Below, piece after piece: positions 1 to 11,900 of a stretch of 32,443 nt of DNA; position 1 is the first letter of the stretch; each line of letters starts with the position of its first letter. Below the pieces are notes generated by a model that was not told the origin of the DNA, made no database searches, and saw only the letters and a program-made list of their open reading frames with translations. This DNA comes from Parachlorella kessleri (lineage: Eukaryota > Chlorophyta > Trebouxiophyceae > Chlorellales > Chlorellaceae): NCBI GenBank assembly GCA_001598975.1, contig BBXU01000679.1:1-32443 (forward strand). The letters run 5' to 3'. Position numbers and translations under genes: made by a program.

Positions 1-91
1 TCCAGCCCACACACACACACCAGCACAAGCACGCACACGCACACCACCTTCCCTCCAACCGTCCCCGCCGACTCACCCACTCCCCATGCAG

Positions 92-2669
92 GTAATCAAC
101 TTTGACGCAGCCAAGGATATCGACACCCACGTGCATCGCATCGGCCGTACCGGCCGTGCGGGCGACAAGGAAGGGGTGGCATACACCCTGGTGCTGCCCA
201 CAGAGGCCCGAACGGCAGGTGGGTCGATGGGTGGTGGCTTCCGCTAATGCCCACTCTCGCCTTCTGAGCCTTCCCTTTGTTAAGATTGGCATGTAGTGCG
301 AGGTAGCGAAGCTGTCAACTGACAGTGCTGTGGATGCAAGGGGTGCTCTTGGGGATTGCCGCAGTGAGTGAGTAGGGATGGGGGATTTTGGCAGTGGCCG
401 GGTGCTTTCACCACCCCCGGTCCGTTGCTCACCCAGTAAACCCTGAGGTTTGATGCATTTTATGGAACAAGGGTGCGCCCAGATATGGCAGCCTTCGCCT
501 TAGGGATCAAACCCCCTCTGATAGCCCTTATGGAGCCGCTTGCTGCTTATAGTGAGATGAGCGCGATGTGGAGATGATGTGGTAGCCTGCTGAGTGGCGG
601 CAGTCTGCGGGGGCTTGTTGATGCAGGGGATCTGGTGCAGTGCCTGATCGCGGCTGGCCAGGAGGTGCCCAAGCCCCTCCAGGACCTGGCCTCACGGGAC
701 CCGCGGTTCAAAAAGGGCGGCCAGACCCGGGGGGGCAAGGGCGGCCGGGGCGGCGCCGGCGGTCGGGGCGGCAAGCGCAAGGGCCAGGTGGGCACGCTGT
801 GCCGCGCTGTGCTGCGGTTACATGCTGTCTGCTGAGGTACCCGCTTGGGTCCAGTGCTTTCGGGTGCTGTATTTGAAGTGGGCAGCAATTCCCTCTAAGT
901 GGACGGCGGGTGGAATGAACTTCTTGCCAAACCAGGGGTAGTTTTGTGCCTTTTTGGTGGCTATATGCTATGTGTGTGGGTCGCCGGGATGAAGTGCCAT
1001 ATGCGGCACCTGGACCTTGCCAGAGGACTGGTCTAAGGTATGCACGGTTCCCTTCACATTTTACCGCAGGTTGGCGGCGCAGGCCTTGGCTTTGGTGACA
1101 GCAGCAGCAGCGGCCCCAAACCCCGCCGGCGCCTGCCCCGTCGCGGCAGGCGGCGCCAGCAGTACGCATTGTCGTACCTCCCACTGCCGTGCCCTCCGGC
1201 GGTCCTGGCAGCGGCCTCTCAGGCTTTGCACGGTCTCACGGCGGCGCCGACACCCACTTTGCAACAGGGGGAAGCTCTGATGCAGACCGGACTGCTGCCG
1301 CTGCCGCAGCTGCAGGGTTTGCCGCTGCGGCGGCAGCAGCAGCAGCAGCGGCGGCGGCCGCTGCTGCCGGACAGGCTGCTGCAGCAGGAAGGGTACCTGC
1401 CGCTGCGCCTGAAGTGCCTGCTGCGCCGCCAGCAGCAGCCGCGCCCACGGCGTCCTTCCCTGGGACCCAGCCGCCGCAGCAGCAGCAGCCGGCGGCTGAG
1501 CCGGCCCAGCCAGCGGCCCCGCAGCAGGCGGAGCAGGCGGGGGAGGGTGTCAGCAACTGGGGCCAGGCCAAGCGGTCCTTCTACTCTGGACAGTTCAGGA
1601 ACGCCTTTGTATCATCCGGCACACGGCAAGGTGAGGCCCCATGCCTGCCAGACGTAATTGGTGGACACCTGATGTAATGTCGTTACTATGGTTCGTAGTT
1701 GCTGGGGAGGGGCAGCAGGTGGTGAAGGGATGCTGCTAGGCCTTTTGGTAGCAAGGATGCTGAATGCAGCAGCTGCGCGGTGTCTTTTGTGGCTGTACCC
1801 TGTGCTGGTGGAAGATGATGCAGAGCCCTAGTGAGCCTCACCACAGCTGGGAGCTGCCTGCCTGGATGCAAGGGTGTGCGACTCTTCATGCTTGCCTGCC
1901 TTATACGCCTGCGCCAGCCCTGCTTCCAGTCGTGCTAACAATTGATTCATGAAAAGTGGTTGCAGGCGACATCGACTCCAGGCCGGAGATTGTGATGCCG
2001 AAGCAGCAGCGAGCCCCGCAAGCGCTGCCGCCGCCCCCTGTCCCCGTCACGCAGCAGCCCATGTACCTCCGGCAGGCCAACCCCTACCAGCAGCAGCAGC
2101 AGCAGCCCAGGTTTGGGGCCCCGGGCGGCTTGCCGCAATCCAATGTGGCGTCGCTAGCCCCGGTTGCTGTGGCGGCGGCTCAGGCAGATGCGGTGCAGAA
2201 AGCCGTAGCGGCGGCCCAGGCTATTGCGGCGCGATTAGCAGCACAGGGAGGAGGAGGAGGAGGAGGGGGTGGTGGTGCTGCTCCTCTTGCGGCAGCTGCT
2301 ATTGCTCCTGGTGCTGCAGCTCCCATTGCTCCTGTCGCTGTAGCTCCTGTTGCTGTTATCACCGGGGCTGGGCCGGGGGCGGGGGCAGCCGACCCTGTAG
2401 CGGCGGCCCAGGCTATCGCAGCGCGATTAGCAGCACAGGGAGGAGGAGGTGCTGCTGCTGCTTCTGCTCCTGTTGTTGCTGCTCCTATTGCCGGTGTTGG
2501 CGGGGCGGGGGCGGGGCCAGGGGCAGCCGACCCGGTAGCGGCGGCACAGGCTATAGCGGCGCGGTTAGCGGCGCAAGCGGGGGGAGGAGGGGGCGGTGCG
2601 GCGGGCGGCGCGGCGGGGGCTGGCGGCGGCAACCCCAGCCAGTGGCAGTGGGGGTCGGGGGGCAGGTAG
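92..2669 (+). CDS. RH24: DDX42/RH24-type DEAD-box RNA helicase, C-terminal part (5' end off window)
   Basis: ATP-dependent RNA helicase of the DDX42 (plant RH24) group, whose human member is linked to U2 snRNP/SF3b and RNA chaperoning. Exons seen: 92-218, 627-787, about 1102-1630 (or from 1070), 1966-2669. The first visible exon encodes the end of helicase domain 2, with motif [12 protein letters not shown], then [11 protein letters not shown]. The next encodes [19 protein letters not shown] and a GGKGG-rich basic stretch, matching the DDX42-specific region after the core. [18 protein letters not shown] matches the conserved DDX42 tail motif. The rest is poly-Ala, poly-Gln and Gly, with three copies of an [11 protein letters not shown] segment. 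Stop is TAG at 2667-2669. Phases close except at exon 3: the acceptor at 1069 keeps a family-like GLGFG motif but puts downstream sequence in the wrong frame, whereas an acceptor at 1101 restores it. About 506 residues are in the window. Family call is firm; the exon 3 start is not. Confidence 0.85.
2204..2580 (+). repeat. three in-frame copies of a [20 protein letters not shown] unit
   Basis: Near-identical units of about 45 bp lie at 2204-2248, 2397-2443 and 2535-2577, inside the last helicase exon. They are separated by Gly- and Ala/Pro-coding tracts. Copies 2 and 3 are preceded by Ala-Asp-Pro, copy 1 by Lys-Ala. Each copy reads as a short amphipathic Ala-rich helix. The repeats are in frame, so they were probably duplicated within the protein. 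Confidence 0.85.
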
Positions 2670-2775
2670 GGCCGTCGGCTAGCAGTTCCCATTGAATAGC
2701 AGAGGAGTAAGGGAGGCCGTGAAGGGTAACGCTCGACCTCACCTTGGGTCGGGTGTGCTGCGAATCAGGATTAAC

Positions 2776-2780
2776 TGTAA
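2776..2780 (+). terminator. TGTAA poly(A) signal for the helicase gene
   Basis: TGTAA, the usual green-algal polyadenylation signal, lies 107 nt past the helicase stop. It is the first plus-strand copy downstream. Confidence 0.6.
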
Positions 2781-2830
2781 CCAATTTTTGCTGAAGGGTG
2801 CATGGTTGACGGATCTCCCTATGCCAAGTG

Positions 2831-2875
2831 TTACAGCGCTTTGAAAAACAGGGGACAAACTGACGTGTGCTTACA
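2831..2875 (-). terminator. two TGTAA poly(A) signals for the dehydrogenase gene
   Basis: Minus-strand TGTAA occurs at 2871-2875 and 2831-2835, 67 and 107 nt beyond the dehydrogenase stop at 2942. With the plus-strand signal at 2776, the two convergent transcripts would end within roughly 50-100 bp of each other or overlap. Confidence 0.5.
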
Positions 2876-2941
2876 CATCTCAGGCTTTCCCATTCGCCAG
2901 TAGATGAAATCACCCCTCCTCCTAGCACCTAGCCACTGCAC

Positions 2942-5900
2942 TTAGCCATTGCGTGGCTGTGGGGGCTGGTTCAGTTGTCTGGTGGGTGGCAACCCCTGCT
3001 GCACCAGCCGCACTTCCCGGGCCACCACCTCCGCCATGTTGCTGTCTGCACACACAGGCAATAGCAACAGCAGTACTACAGGTGTTAAAGCATGCCCCAT
3101 CAACACGTCCTTACTGCGGGGGTCTCAGACCTGCTCCTGCTCTTCAGGCAGCACAGCTCTGAAGTTGACAGCAGGGAGGCGTAGTGGTGGCACATGGGGT
3201 GTGGCTGTGTGCTAGGTGCCTGTACAAGCTAAAACACACCGCACCAGGCATGTGCCCACTAGGGAGCCTTGGCCCTGTCAATCGTAACTATCCAGCAGAT
3301 CATTGCATCCCCGATACTAGCGCTGTCACCGTTGCCTGTCCAGCAGAGCAGGGTAAGAGCACCACTCACAGCTGAGCTCGGTGACGCCAGCAATGTGGGG
3401 CGTCAGGTAGGTCCTGCAAGCCAGGAAGGCAGGCCCCTGTGAGTCAGTATTTGTCACCGCCGGCTGAGTACAAGCCTAGCAGGTGCGCTTGACTCTGCAC
3501 AAGCAGGAGAGCTATGTGCGCTGTGCTGCATGCGGCGGCCCAGCGCTTGCCACAGCAGTAGCACATAGCCTGCCCAAGCAGACTGGCTTTCACGTAGGGC
3601 GGGGGTGGTCTCTGTTGCAATAACCTTTTTGCACACGCCATGGAGGCCGGCCCTTAGGCAAGCAAGCAGCAGTGCCAGGCTCCCCAGCTAACCACACCCG
3701 CACCGCGGTGCTTCCCCAGGTATGCCAGCCAGCCAGTCGCAGGCATGCCATGCTCACTTGGGGTGCTGGGCTATGAAGTCTTCTGGGTCAAACGGCTCCC
3801 AGAAGTGGACGTCCAGGCCCAGGCCCCCCACCTTGCCAGACAGCAGCCCCTCCTTGACCGCACTATAGTCTAGCAGCCCACCTGCATGGCATGGCACCCT
3901 ACCAGCAGTCAGTGGTGAGACTGCACACACACAGGCTGGTCCACAACCTGGTGGCTGTAGGAGTCTCTCCTCGTGGCCAGCTGGGTAGGCACACTCAGAT
4001 TGGTTCGTTGCACGCACGGCTGCCCTCCCCTCCCACCCTCAACTCCTGCGGGAAGCACGCCTCAAGTATCCCACCCACCTCCCTCCCACCCACCCACATA
4101 ACCCTTGAAAGTGAACAGCTTAGGCGCTTGCCCCTGTGCCATTACTGTCATGGAAACCCAGACAGCATCTGACCGTAGTGCTCAGTCGCCGCCTCATCAG
4201 CATCATGATGGCCAGCTGTGCGGACCATGTGCCAGCATGGCTACCCCCACCCGCCAGTGGCTGCAGCACCCACCAACTGCACCTCCACAGTTACTTGTCC
4301 TTTACCCCTCTCAGAACGCATAAGGGTGTGTGCCTGCCCAGTAAGGGGAGCAAGTTCTACAACAGGCCCTGATGTGGGGCCAGGCCATGATGGAGGGCGG
4401 CGCAGAGTGCACGCCCAGGTCCGCACCTCGTGCCACATTCACTATTCGGATTCCCTCCTTGCAGTGGCCCAGGAACTCCCGCCCCACCATGCCCTTGTTC
4501 TCGCTGTCCTGGTGGCACGTCACCACCACCAAGTCGGCGGCGGCTGCCAGCCGTGCTGCGTCTGCGGGCCACAGTCCTCGGTCCGCTACACACGCCTCTG
4601 CCGCCTGCAAGATGCTCGGCAGCTCATGCGGGACTTGCTAACAGTTGGAGAGTGGATGCAGTGGGATGACCTGTGTCCTCTGCCCTGCCAGGATCACATC
4701 GATGGCCGTTGTTACTGGTATGTACACCTCTTAGCATACAACAGAGCTGTGCTCACAGGGATGGACCTCCAATGAAATCCCATGACAACATGCATTCCTG
4801 CAATGCCTGCCCAGATATATGGGGTGACACATTGTGGGGGAGTAGCAGGCCGGTGGCAGAACCACCTTACCTTGGTGAGTTGGTCATCCTGGCTTCCCCA
4901 TGTGTTGCTTCGCCGAAGGACACTGATGCGCACGCCAAAAGCCTGCAACCTGCATGAAAGGCACCGTATGCTTTTCTTTACTCCCTCACACATCACATGT
5001 TTGGAAACTCCAGACATGCATAGCAGCAGCAGCAGCAGTGGGGCCCCACTTCATAGAACGAACTGCAGTCGCTGGCAACTTACTGCGCAAAGGTCAGCCA
5101 CCCGCTGTCTACCCACCCACCCAGCACCTGCGGCTATAGGCCCCTGCGGTCGCCACAGCATACCCCCGTCCCAGGCAAGGATGCTTTCAATCACTTGGAC
5201 AGTCAACCATCCACTGCCAAACACGCTCTCTAAGTGCTATAGCAGTCAACATGTTACCTCTTAAAACGTTTAGCAGCGACTCCCGGCCTCGCTCACCTGA
5301 CCACCAGCTCCTTGGCGATGCTGCCAAAGCCCAGCACCAGCACGCTCCTGCCCAGCAGGGTGACCCCCATGGGCGCACCAAGCCGCCGCTGCGCTATGCT
5401 TGCCGCCATGTCGTGGTGGTGCCGGAGCGTGGCCAGCATGAGGTACATGGCATGCTCAGCGCACGAAGCGGCGTTGCCGGTGCCGCCGCTGGGGATGTTG
5501 CTCACCCAGATGCCCAGGCGGGTGGCCTGCACTCAGACAACTGCAGATTTGCAGGTTTAAACCTGCGGCTTTTAACCGTGGTCACCAGGTTTGCGGCACC
5601 CAGGTGAGAGAAGACACAGCGGTCCGGCTGGGCGCAGGGAGTTGTTGGGCTGGAGGATTATGTTGCAGTGGGTGACCTCTCACCAAGGACGGAAGGAAAG
5701 CAGCCAATTGAGGTAGTTGCAAACTGCCACAGGGAAAGGCTTGTCGAGGATGGGAGGGGGTGTCTGGGTTGTGGATGATAGGCTGGCTGACTTGCCTCCT
5801 GTATATCCACCCCCTCCACGCCAACCCCAAACTGCAGCACCAGCTTGCAGCGCCTGGCGCACTGCAGCAGTGCGGCGTCCAGGCGAGACATCAGCGGCAC

Positions 5901-6436
5901 AACAACGTCAGCATCCTCCAACTCTAGACCAATGGCCGCCCGCTCGCACTGGACCACCTGTACCATAGAGATACAACTTTGGCCAGGCTAGCGGTCGCCC
6001 GGTACACAATGCATGGCACCTAGGCAGGCCCAAGCGGCGCATTTGATGTGCACCAGTGAAGTCCAAGCGTTGTGGACGGGTATGCAGTGTGCCTTGCAAG
6101 AAATGCTAGGAGGCCCAGTCTGTTGTTACCTTTGTTACCACGTCCGGGCGGGCCCCACAGTCCAGTTGCCATGCAGGTCAGGACCCGGGTATTCAGTGCT
6201 CTGGAGACAATGTACGCAGCTGACCTGAACACCTGGATCGTTGCTCAGGGCTTTGGCAGTCAGCGTGTAGCCCGATGTCATGTCCTGGCCGCAAAACAAT
6301 ACCTGCACCAGGGTGGGGAGAAGGCTTAAGCGCCCTGCGTACTGGTCTTGCAGTGCCAGAGACAGAGTTAATACCGCCGAACGGAAGCACGGACTACCTT
6401 GCAAACAGGCACCCCTGCCTCTGCATGCGAGGACAT
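2942..6436 (-). CDS. D-isomer-specific 2-hydroxyacid dehydrogenase (plant At1g72190-like)
   Basis: Predicted NAD(P)-dependent oxidoreductase of the D-2-hydroxyacid/phosphoglycerate dehydrogenase family. Exons in transcription order: 6436-6398, 6302-6225, 5957-5796, 5526-5297, 4949-4871, 4604-4427, 3881-3758, 3413-3370, 3045-2942. All phases close to give 345 residues, close to the plant homologue as I recall it. Residues 159-164 GFGSIA form the dinucleotide-binding loop. The catalytic set is present: Arg255 (NVARGG), Glu284 (FWEPF) and His303 (TPHIAG). GTGNAASCAEHAMYLML is typical of this plant/algal subgroup rather than of serine-pathway PGDH, and there is no C-terminal ACT domain. No transit peptide is evident (start MSSHAEAGV), so a cytosolic enzyme is likely; the substrate cannot be read from sequence. 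Intron 3 has a GC donor (GAG|GCAAGT). The 13-codon first exon is the least certain part. Confidence 0.88.
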
Positions 6437-8901
6437 CTTGACATTCAGAGCGGAGCTTTGGGCACGGCACGTTTGATTTGCAACACTAGTTGTTATGAAT
6501 GTATGGGTGCTTGTGAGACTGAACGCAGATGCTCGGGCCAGGGCCTAATGGGCGCACCCGCGCATAACCTTGGACATGCCGCCAGGTCCCAGCCCATACT
6601 GTCACTCGCCGAGGTGCCCCCAACCCGAGCCAACGCTCGCTCTGGTGACCGTTCTTGCCTTAAGCTAGCTCGAGGCTTCTCTCTGGGCCTAGGGACTGAC
6701 AGGGGACTGGTCTGTGCTACTGGGAGCTGGTAGACAAGGCAGCATTCAGGGTGTTCATGTCGGGCAGCCAGTGTGACGGCATCTGAGTCGTTGAAGCTGA
6801 AAGTTCAATATAAAAGGGCTGATCTGGGGGCTTAGATGAACGGCGAGGATCCCAGTGTAAGGCTGCAGCTGGGGAACCCATCTCCAAGTTCTTTTGGAAG
6901 TATGTGGTGCTTTGTGAGTTGCTGATGGGTGGCAGTGCAAACAACGGATGTGTTACTGTCCACTGACAGTGCAATGAGAAAAGTGATCTACGGTTGCATG
7001 GCGAAGTGTCTGGAATGCTGAAGCGGGAGGATGGGCTTACAAGAGAAAACAGCGACAGAAAAGAGCGACTACCACTACTCAAGAGATTGTCAGGCAAGAC
7101 AGTCAGCTAGCTGCCTCCAAAACTGGACACACAGCATGCCTAAAACTCCATGTTGGTTGGTATTGTGGCCATGAGTTGGAGGTCCTGACCACTCGTCAAC
7201 AGGCCCCAGCAAGGCTTACCACCGCCACTGGTGTCGGCAGCAAGCCCCGAAATATACACCCCTACCTCCCTGTGCCATCTAGCCACCATTGCAAACTCAT
7301 CCCATTGCATCGCTCTAGCACCAGACAGGGGATCAGCAACGCGTAGGGACCTGTAGACTTTGTAAAGCACTTGTGTTGCAGCTGAGGGCATGCTCCACCC
7401 TGGGGAGAAGCATCACAGCTCACAGTGCATCCAACAAGCGGGGGAAGTAAGGTCAGGCATAAGAGAATGTCCAAGCAGAGAAAGAGAATGCTAAAAATGA
7501 GACCATCCCTTGCCAGCACACAAACAGGCTGTGCCCACGAAAAGGGTACCGAAGGCCAACAGAGCCCCGTAGGAGGGCCTCTACAAGTATGGCACGCGAA
7601 AGAGACTCCACAGGGACATGTATACACCCAGGCCGCATACAAAACACGCATAAAGCAGCGCGGGGCCAAGCATAGCATGTGGCCACTCATCAAAGACCAT
7701 GGAACGAAATAAATTGCAAGTGCCCAAACGCAGCCAGGCTCTCAACAAATGCCGCGAGTGATGAAATGCAGCGCGCGAACAAAGCAAGTGCCTGGCGCTG
7801 ACAAAAGGCCAGGGGCCAAATTAAATGCGAGGTAGCGTCTGTCTCCAAGCCATCTGGGAAGGGGCAAGCACAGTATCAAGAAAGAAAAGTGAGCCATAAG
7901 AAGCATGCTTGCGGTCTCGTTCGTTGAGCATTCCTCAGGTATCCTTAGGAACCAATAACCAAAGCAGGTAGGGTTGTTCCCTATCCCACAGGGCCGCCAA
8001 GACACCAGTGGAGCTCACCCTTCACATACATACATGAGCGAGCTAGCAAGCAAGCTAGCACAGATCCCTAGACCCAAGAGCCTTTTGGCCGCCATAAAGG
8101 CAGCGCCTCCCATCAGGCTGGCCAACCTGACCACCCACCAACGTGCCACACAAATGCATGTCGCCAATGCCAGTGTGGCACGTTCAGAGACCCAAACTAA
8201 GCGCGGCGGCAAGCCTACGATAATAGAGGTTGATACAGAGGGATCCTCTCCTAGCCCAGCAGCATCTGCGCATCCTAGGCAAGCAGATACCCAGCACCCA
8301 CCAGATAATCATCCACCTCTACCCCATTAACAAGGATGCTCCTATGCACCCACCATGCCCTACAAAAAATGTCGGTGTTCTGAATGGGAGATGAATGGGG
8401 CCTTCGGCAGGGCCCTAGAAGCCAAAACGTTGGGAGGGAAAGGGCATTTTTTAATTGGCCTGGGTGCCCAGGGGGGCTGTTTATGGCACCCAAGCCGTGG
8501 TTCTTGCTGCTTTGCAGGAACCTACCGGTTGCAAGACCTGGGCGAGGCCACAGCCACAACTGCCACGCCAGGAAACACCTGCTTTATCGAGAGAAGATGC
8601 CGCCCTCAACAGACCGTCTGTTGAAAAACAGAATACTCCGGTGAGAAAGATCGTGACAAGACGCAGCGAGGTGCGCGCTTGGCCAGTCCTGTTTGGCGCG
8701 GCACCCGCGACCACTTCCGGGGGGTACCCTCATTCATTGCCCTAACACAGTGCCAGCCACCCCGCAGCCACCGAGCAGCAGGAGTCCCTCCGGCCCACCT
8801 GTTCACATCCAGCCTGACAATGACGCCAGGCTTCCTCATCCTCATCCTCAGCACCCAGCTCCCCGCCACGACATCCAACCCCGCAAAGTGTCCCACCTCA
8901 C
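6437..8901. other. 2.5-kb region without a confident gene; probable long 3' UTR of the PPR-cyclin gene
   Basis: The region lies between the dehydrogenase start (6436) and the PPR-cyclin stop (8902), both on the minus strand. From about 7040 to 8700 the minus strand is T-rich, as expected of an algal 3' UTR. The only minus-strand TGTAA is at 7037-7041, about 1.86 kb past the stop. Part of 6437-7036 should be the dehydrogenase promoter and 5' UTR. Two weak coding candidates exist. A minus ORF (7391-7140) has its stop about 100 nt before the TGTAA. A possible plus-strand gene has exon-like pieces at 8034-8228 and 8518-8640 (acceptor TTTGCAG, donor CCG|GTGAGA). Neither resembles a family I know. 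A short GCAAGCTAGC-type direct repeat lies near 8040-8060. Confidence 0.45.
7037..7041 (-). terminator. TGTAA poly(A) signal, probable end of the PPR-cyclin transcript
   Basis: This is the first minus-strand TGTAA after the PPR-cyclin stop at 8902. If used, it implies a 3' UTR of about 1.86 kb, unless an unrecognised minus-strand gene ends here. Confidence 0.35.
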
Positions 8902-11900
8902 TCAGTGCTGACCTCCATGGTTGCCATAGTACTGCTGCACATGCTGCGCTACCGCTGAAGGAGCCAGCACGCTGTGCTGCGTCATGCTGTGCTGCGCCAG
9001 GCTGGCGGCAGAGCCCATGGGGCCCCCACCAACGCCTCCCACCATGAGTGCCAGCTGGGCAGGCATCAGGCCAGCTGGCAAGGCCGCCGCCTGGCCGCCC
9101 CCAGGGGCCAGCATGGCGCTGGCACCGCCCAGCGGCAGCGTGGCAGAGTAGCCCCCAGCACTCACCATCGGCTGGGCTGACACATACGGCAGCATGCCTG
9201 CCCCCGTGGCGTGGCTGATCCCGTTGCCCTGCTGGTGCTGGAGGGCCAGCATAGTTGAGGGCTCCAGCTCCCCAACAAGGGGCCCAGTGGTGAGCTGGTA
9301 GCTAAGCTGGCGGTGGGGGAGGGGTGCGGGGGCCATGCTCGCATGCACGCCCGCTGCCTGGAGCGCCGCAGCAGGCAGCGCCACGCTCGGCGATGGGGCT
9401 GCCAGCGCGTTCTGCAGCGCAAACAGCTGCTGCTCAATGGTGGCTGCCCCACGCTGCATGACCGGCACAGGCTGCTGCGGCAGGCCTGCCGGTGTGCGCA
9501 TCGGCGGTCGGGGCGGCGCCTGCGCCGCCACCGTGACCGGTAGCCCCGCTGCTGCTGGCCCCAGCAACCCTGCTGAGCTGGCCGCAGCTGCAACCAGCGC
9601 GTGCGGCAGGGCCGCCGCGCCGCTGCCGGCTGAGGAGGCCAAGCTACCGCTGGTGCCAGTGGTAAGGGAGGACAGCGAGGCGGAGGAGTTGGTTCGTGAA
9701 CCGAGGCGCGAGGAGAGGGCGTTGGTCAGGGAGCTGCTGCTGCGAGCGCTGCGCGCTGTGAGGCGCTGGGCGGCCTTGATGGCAACCGCCAGCTCGGGCG
9801 TGCTCATGTCCTGCGCAAACAAATATAGAGCAGGGAGCGTGGTGACTGTGCAAAAGGGGAGCTGGGATTGGCACTGCGTAGTATCAAATGGCAGTGGGGA
9901 CAGGGGGGGCGACCTGTGCACCCCATGTGCAGGGGTGCACAGTCTTCTCGTGCAAGCGAGCGCAAGGCAACAACATGCCACTCAGCTGCCCATAATGCTG
10001 TTCTGTGGTTCAGCGCCCCACCGCCACTTGCCAAGTCTCAGGCGCACAATATATCGCCACAGTTTCCTCCGCCTGCCCCTGGTCCGCTAGGGTATGACTA
10101 TCATTCCATACAACCCTTCCCCCTCAACGTTACCATCACCCACCTGGTAGCCTGTGAGCTTGGCCAGCATGGTGGGCCAAAAAGGGATCATGCCCTGCGC
10201 CCGGCGCTCCACATACAGCAGCGCGGCCGCAATCACGCTGGGCCGGCAGTTCAGGAAGGCCATGTCTGTCAAGCTCTCACGAGCCTGCACAAGCGCGGGG
10301 GTGCCGCTAAGCCGTTTGCAGACACCACCGGAGAGGGGGTAGTATAATAGTTGTCCACCCGTCAGATAGCATTTGCTATGGAATCACTTGGGCAGGAGAA
10401 GGACAGGGCATTTCTCCTTCCTTGCTCATGCTCCTCTTCCACCTCCGCCAGGCACCCTGCCACCTACCCGCAGCAGGGTCTTGCCCGCAATGGCGGCGGC
10501 AGCGGGCGCCGGCACGTGGCCGGCCCCCAGCCTCTCCAGGTACAGCTTGAGGCAGCGCAGGGCGCTGATGGCGGCAGTGTCCTGGCCCAGCACCTGTGGT
10601 GGGGTTGAGCAGCGGGGCAGCAGGTGGCAGGCTGGGATTTGCAAACTTCCTAGGTGTAAGATACAGACACATTCGTCTGGCACCGCGATGTTGGGTTGCG
10701 GCCCTACCTCACTCGCTGCCGGCAAAAGCACTCTAGGTCATAGTCAGAAGGTGCCTTGTACTGCTGTCTTCCTACGGGGCTACAGTCAATACGGGACAAA
10801 CGAACTTCTGGGTCTGTGCATGCAAAGGGCGGTGGCACAGCGGGGCGTGTTGCCCACCTGGCGTATGCTCCACTCCATCTGCTCAATGGCGGCAGGAGGC
10901 AGCCCAGTGGCGGCCTGCAGGCAACCAAGCACACAGCACACACAACAATCAGCGGCATAACTAGGAAGCAAGTAACCATACAGGACCCTCTTCTTGCCCC
11001 AAGCACGCACCACTCGGCAGGTGCACTCTCCCAGCTCTGCACCATCTAAATGCTCTCCCCCGCGCAGCCGCTGCAACATACACGCCCAGACACATCCCCC
11101 ACCCAACCTCTACTTCCTCTTCCTTCAAGCCCTTCCTTCCTTCCATTTACAGCCCCGCCCACTGCCCACCTCGAGCTCCACGTCTGGCGGCAGCTGCCGC
11201 ACGCGCGCCGGCCCGTCGCCCTGCTTCACCGCCACCGTCAGGCTGGCCGTGGCCAGCAGCTCCAGCAGCTCCGGCTGCAGGCTCAGCCCCGTGGACATGA
11301 CGCGGTCCATCAGCAGCACCGCGTCGTGCGCGGCCTCCTCCGCAACACCCAGCCTGCGGACAGGGAGGAGTCACACACAAGCGGAAGTGACAGACAGCCA
11401 GCCAGCCCTTGGCCTGTTGGCCACTCCTCATCTCCCCCAAACCTGACAACCTGGAGAGCAAGCTCAAGGCAAGAGGCGGACACACATGACAGGGAAGCGA
11501 AAGCCCACCAGTCGACACACAGGTACCCCACCCTCGTACCTCCCCCCACCCTTTCACTCAACCCTTTGGTCTGCCTCACCTCTCAGCCAGGCCCAGGCAG
11601 CGCGCCACCAGGGCCGCCCTGCGCTGCAGGTAGCTGTAGCCCATGTTCTGCAGCGCCAGGCAGTGCGTCTTCTCAAAGTGGCGCACCGCGGCAAACGCCT
11701 CGCAGCACCGCCGCTCCACTGCAATCTGCAGCAGAGCCAAGTAGCAGCAGCTTAAAAGCCTGTATGTAACGAGAACTCCAGTAAACCGCGCAAACCCAAG
11801 CTCGTATACTCAACATGCCTGAGTTGCTTGTCTGCTGTCCAGGAAGAGCCAAGTGCATGCACCCCGTCTGCCGCCACCACAAACCAGCCAAGGCAGGCAG

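Noticed and set aside
1..91. CA-rich tract at the left edge as a repeat element
   Set aside because: It is a short intronic CA/CAC-rich stretch before the acceptor at 91; too degenerate to call a microsatellite of interest.
1236..1571. Long minus-strand Ala/Gly ORF opposite the helicase tail
   Set aside because: It is the shadow of GC-rich CAG/GCN repeats, which are stop-free in several frames on both strands.
7140..7391. 83-codon minus ORF ending about 100 nt before a TGTAA
   Set aside because: Position is suggestive, but there is no recognisable family, no supported upstream exon, and codon use unlike the neighbouring genes.
8036..8062. AGCTAGCAAGCAAGCTAGC direct repeat as a transposon end
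   Set aside because: Only a short simple-sequence repeat; no partner terminal repeat or target-site duplication found nearby.
9811..9981. Extension of the last PPR-cyclin exon to an ATG at 9981, as a separate gene
   Set aside because: A good acceptor (TTTGCGCAG) precedes residue Asp925 at 9810, and the phase joins the cyclin exon. The upstream 57 codons look like intron.
9335..10090. 251-codon plus-strand ORF opposite the PPR-cyclin tail
   Set aside because: It runs antisense across a coding exon and an intron; composition is the mirror of the Ala/Ser-rich minus-strand frame.
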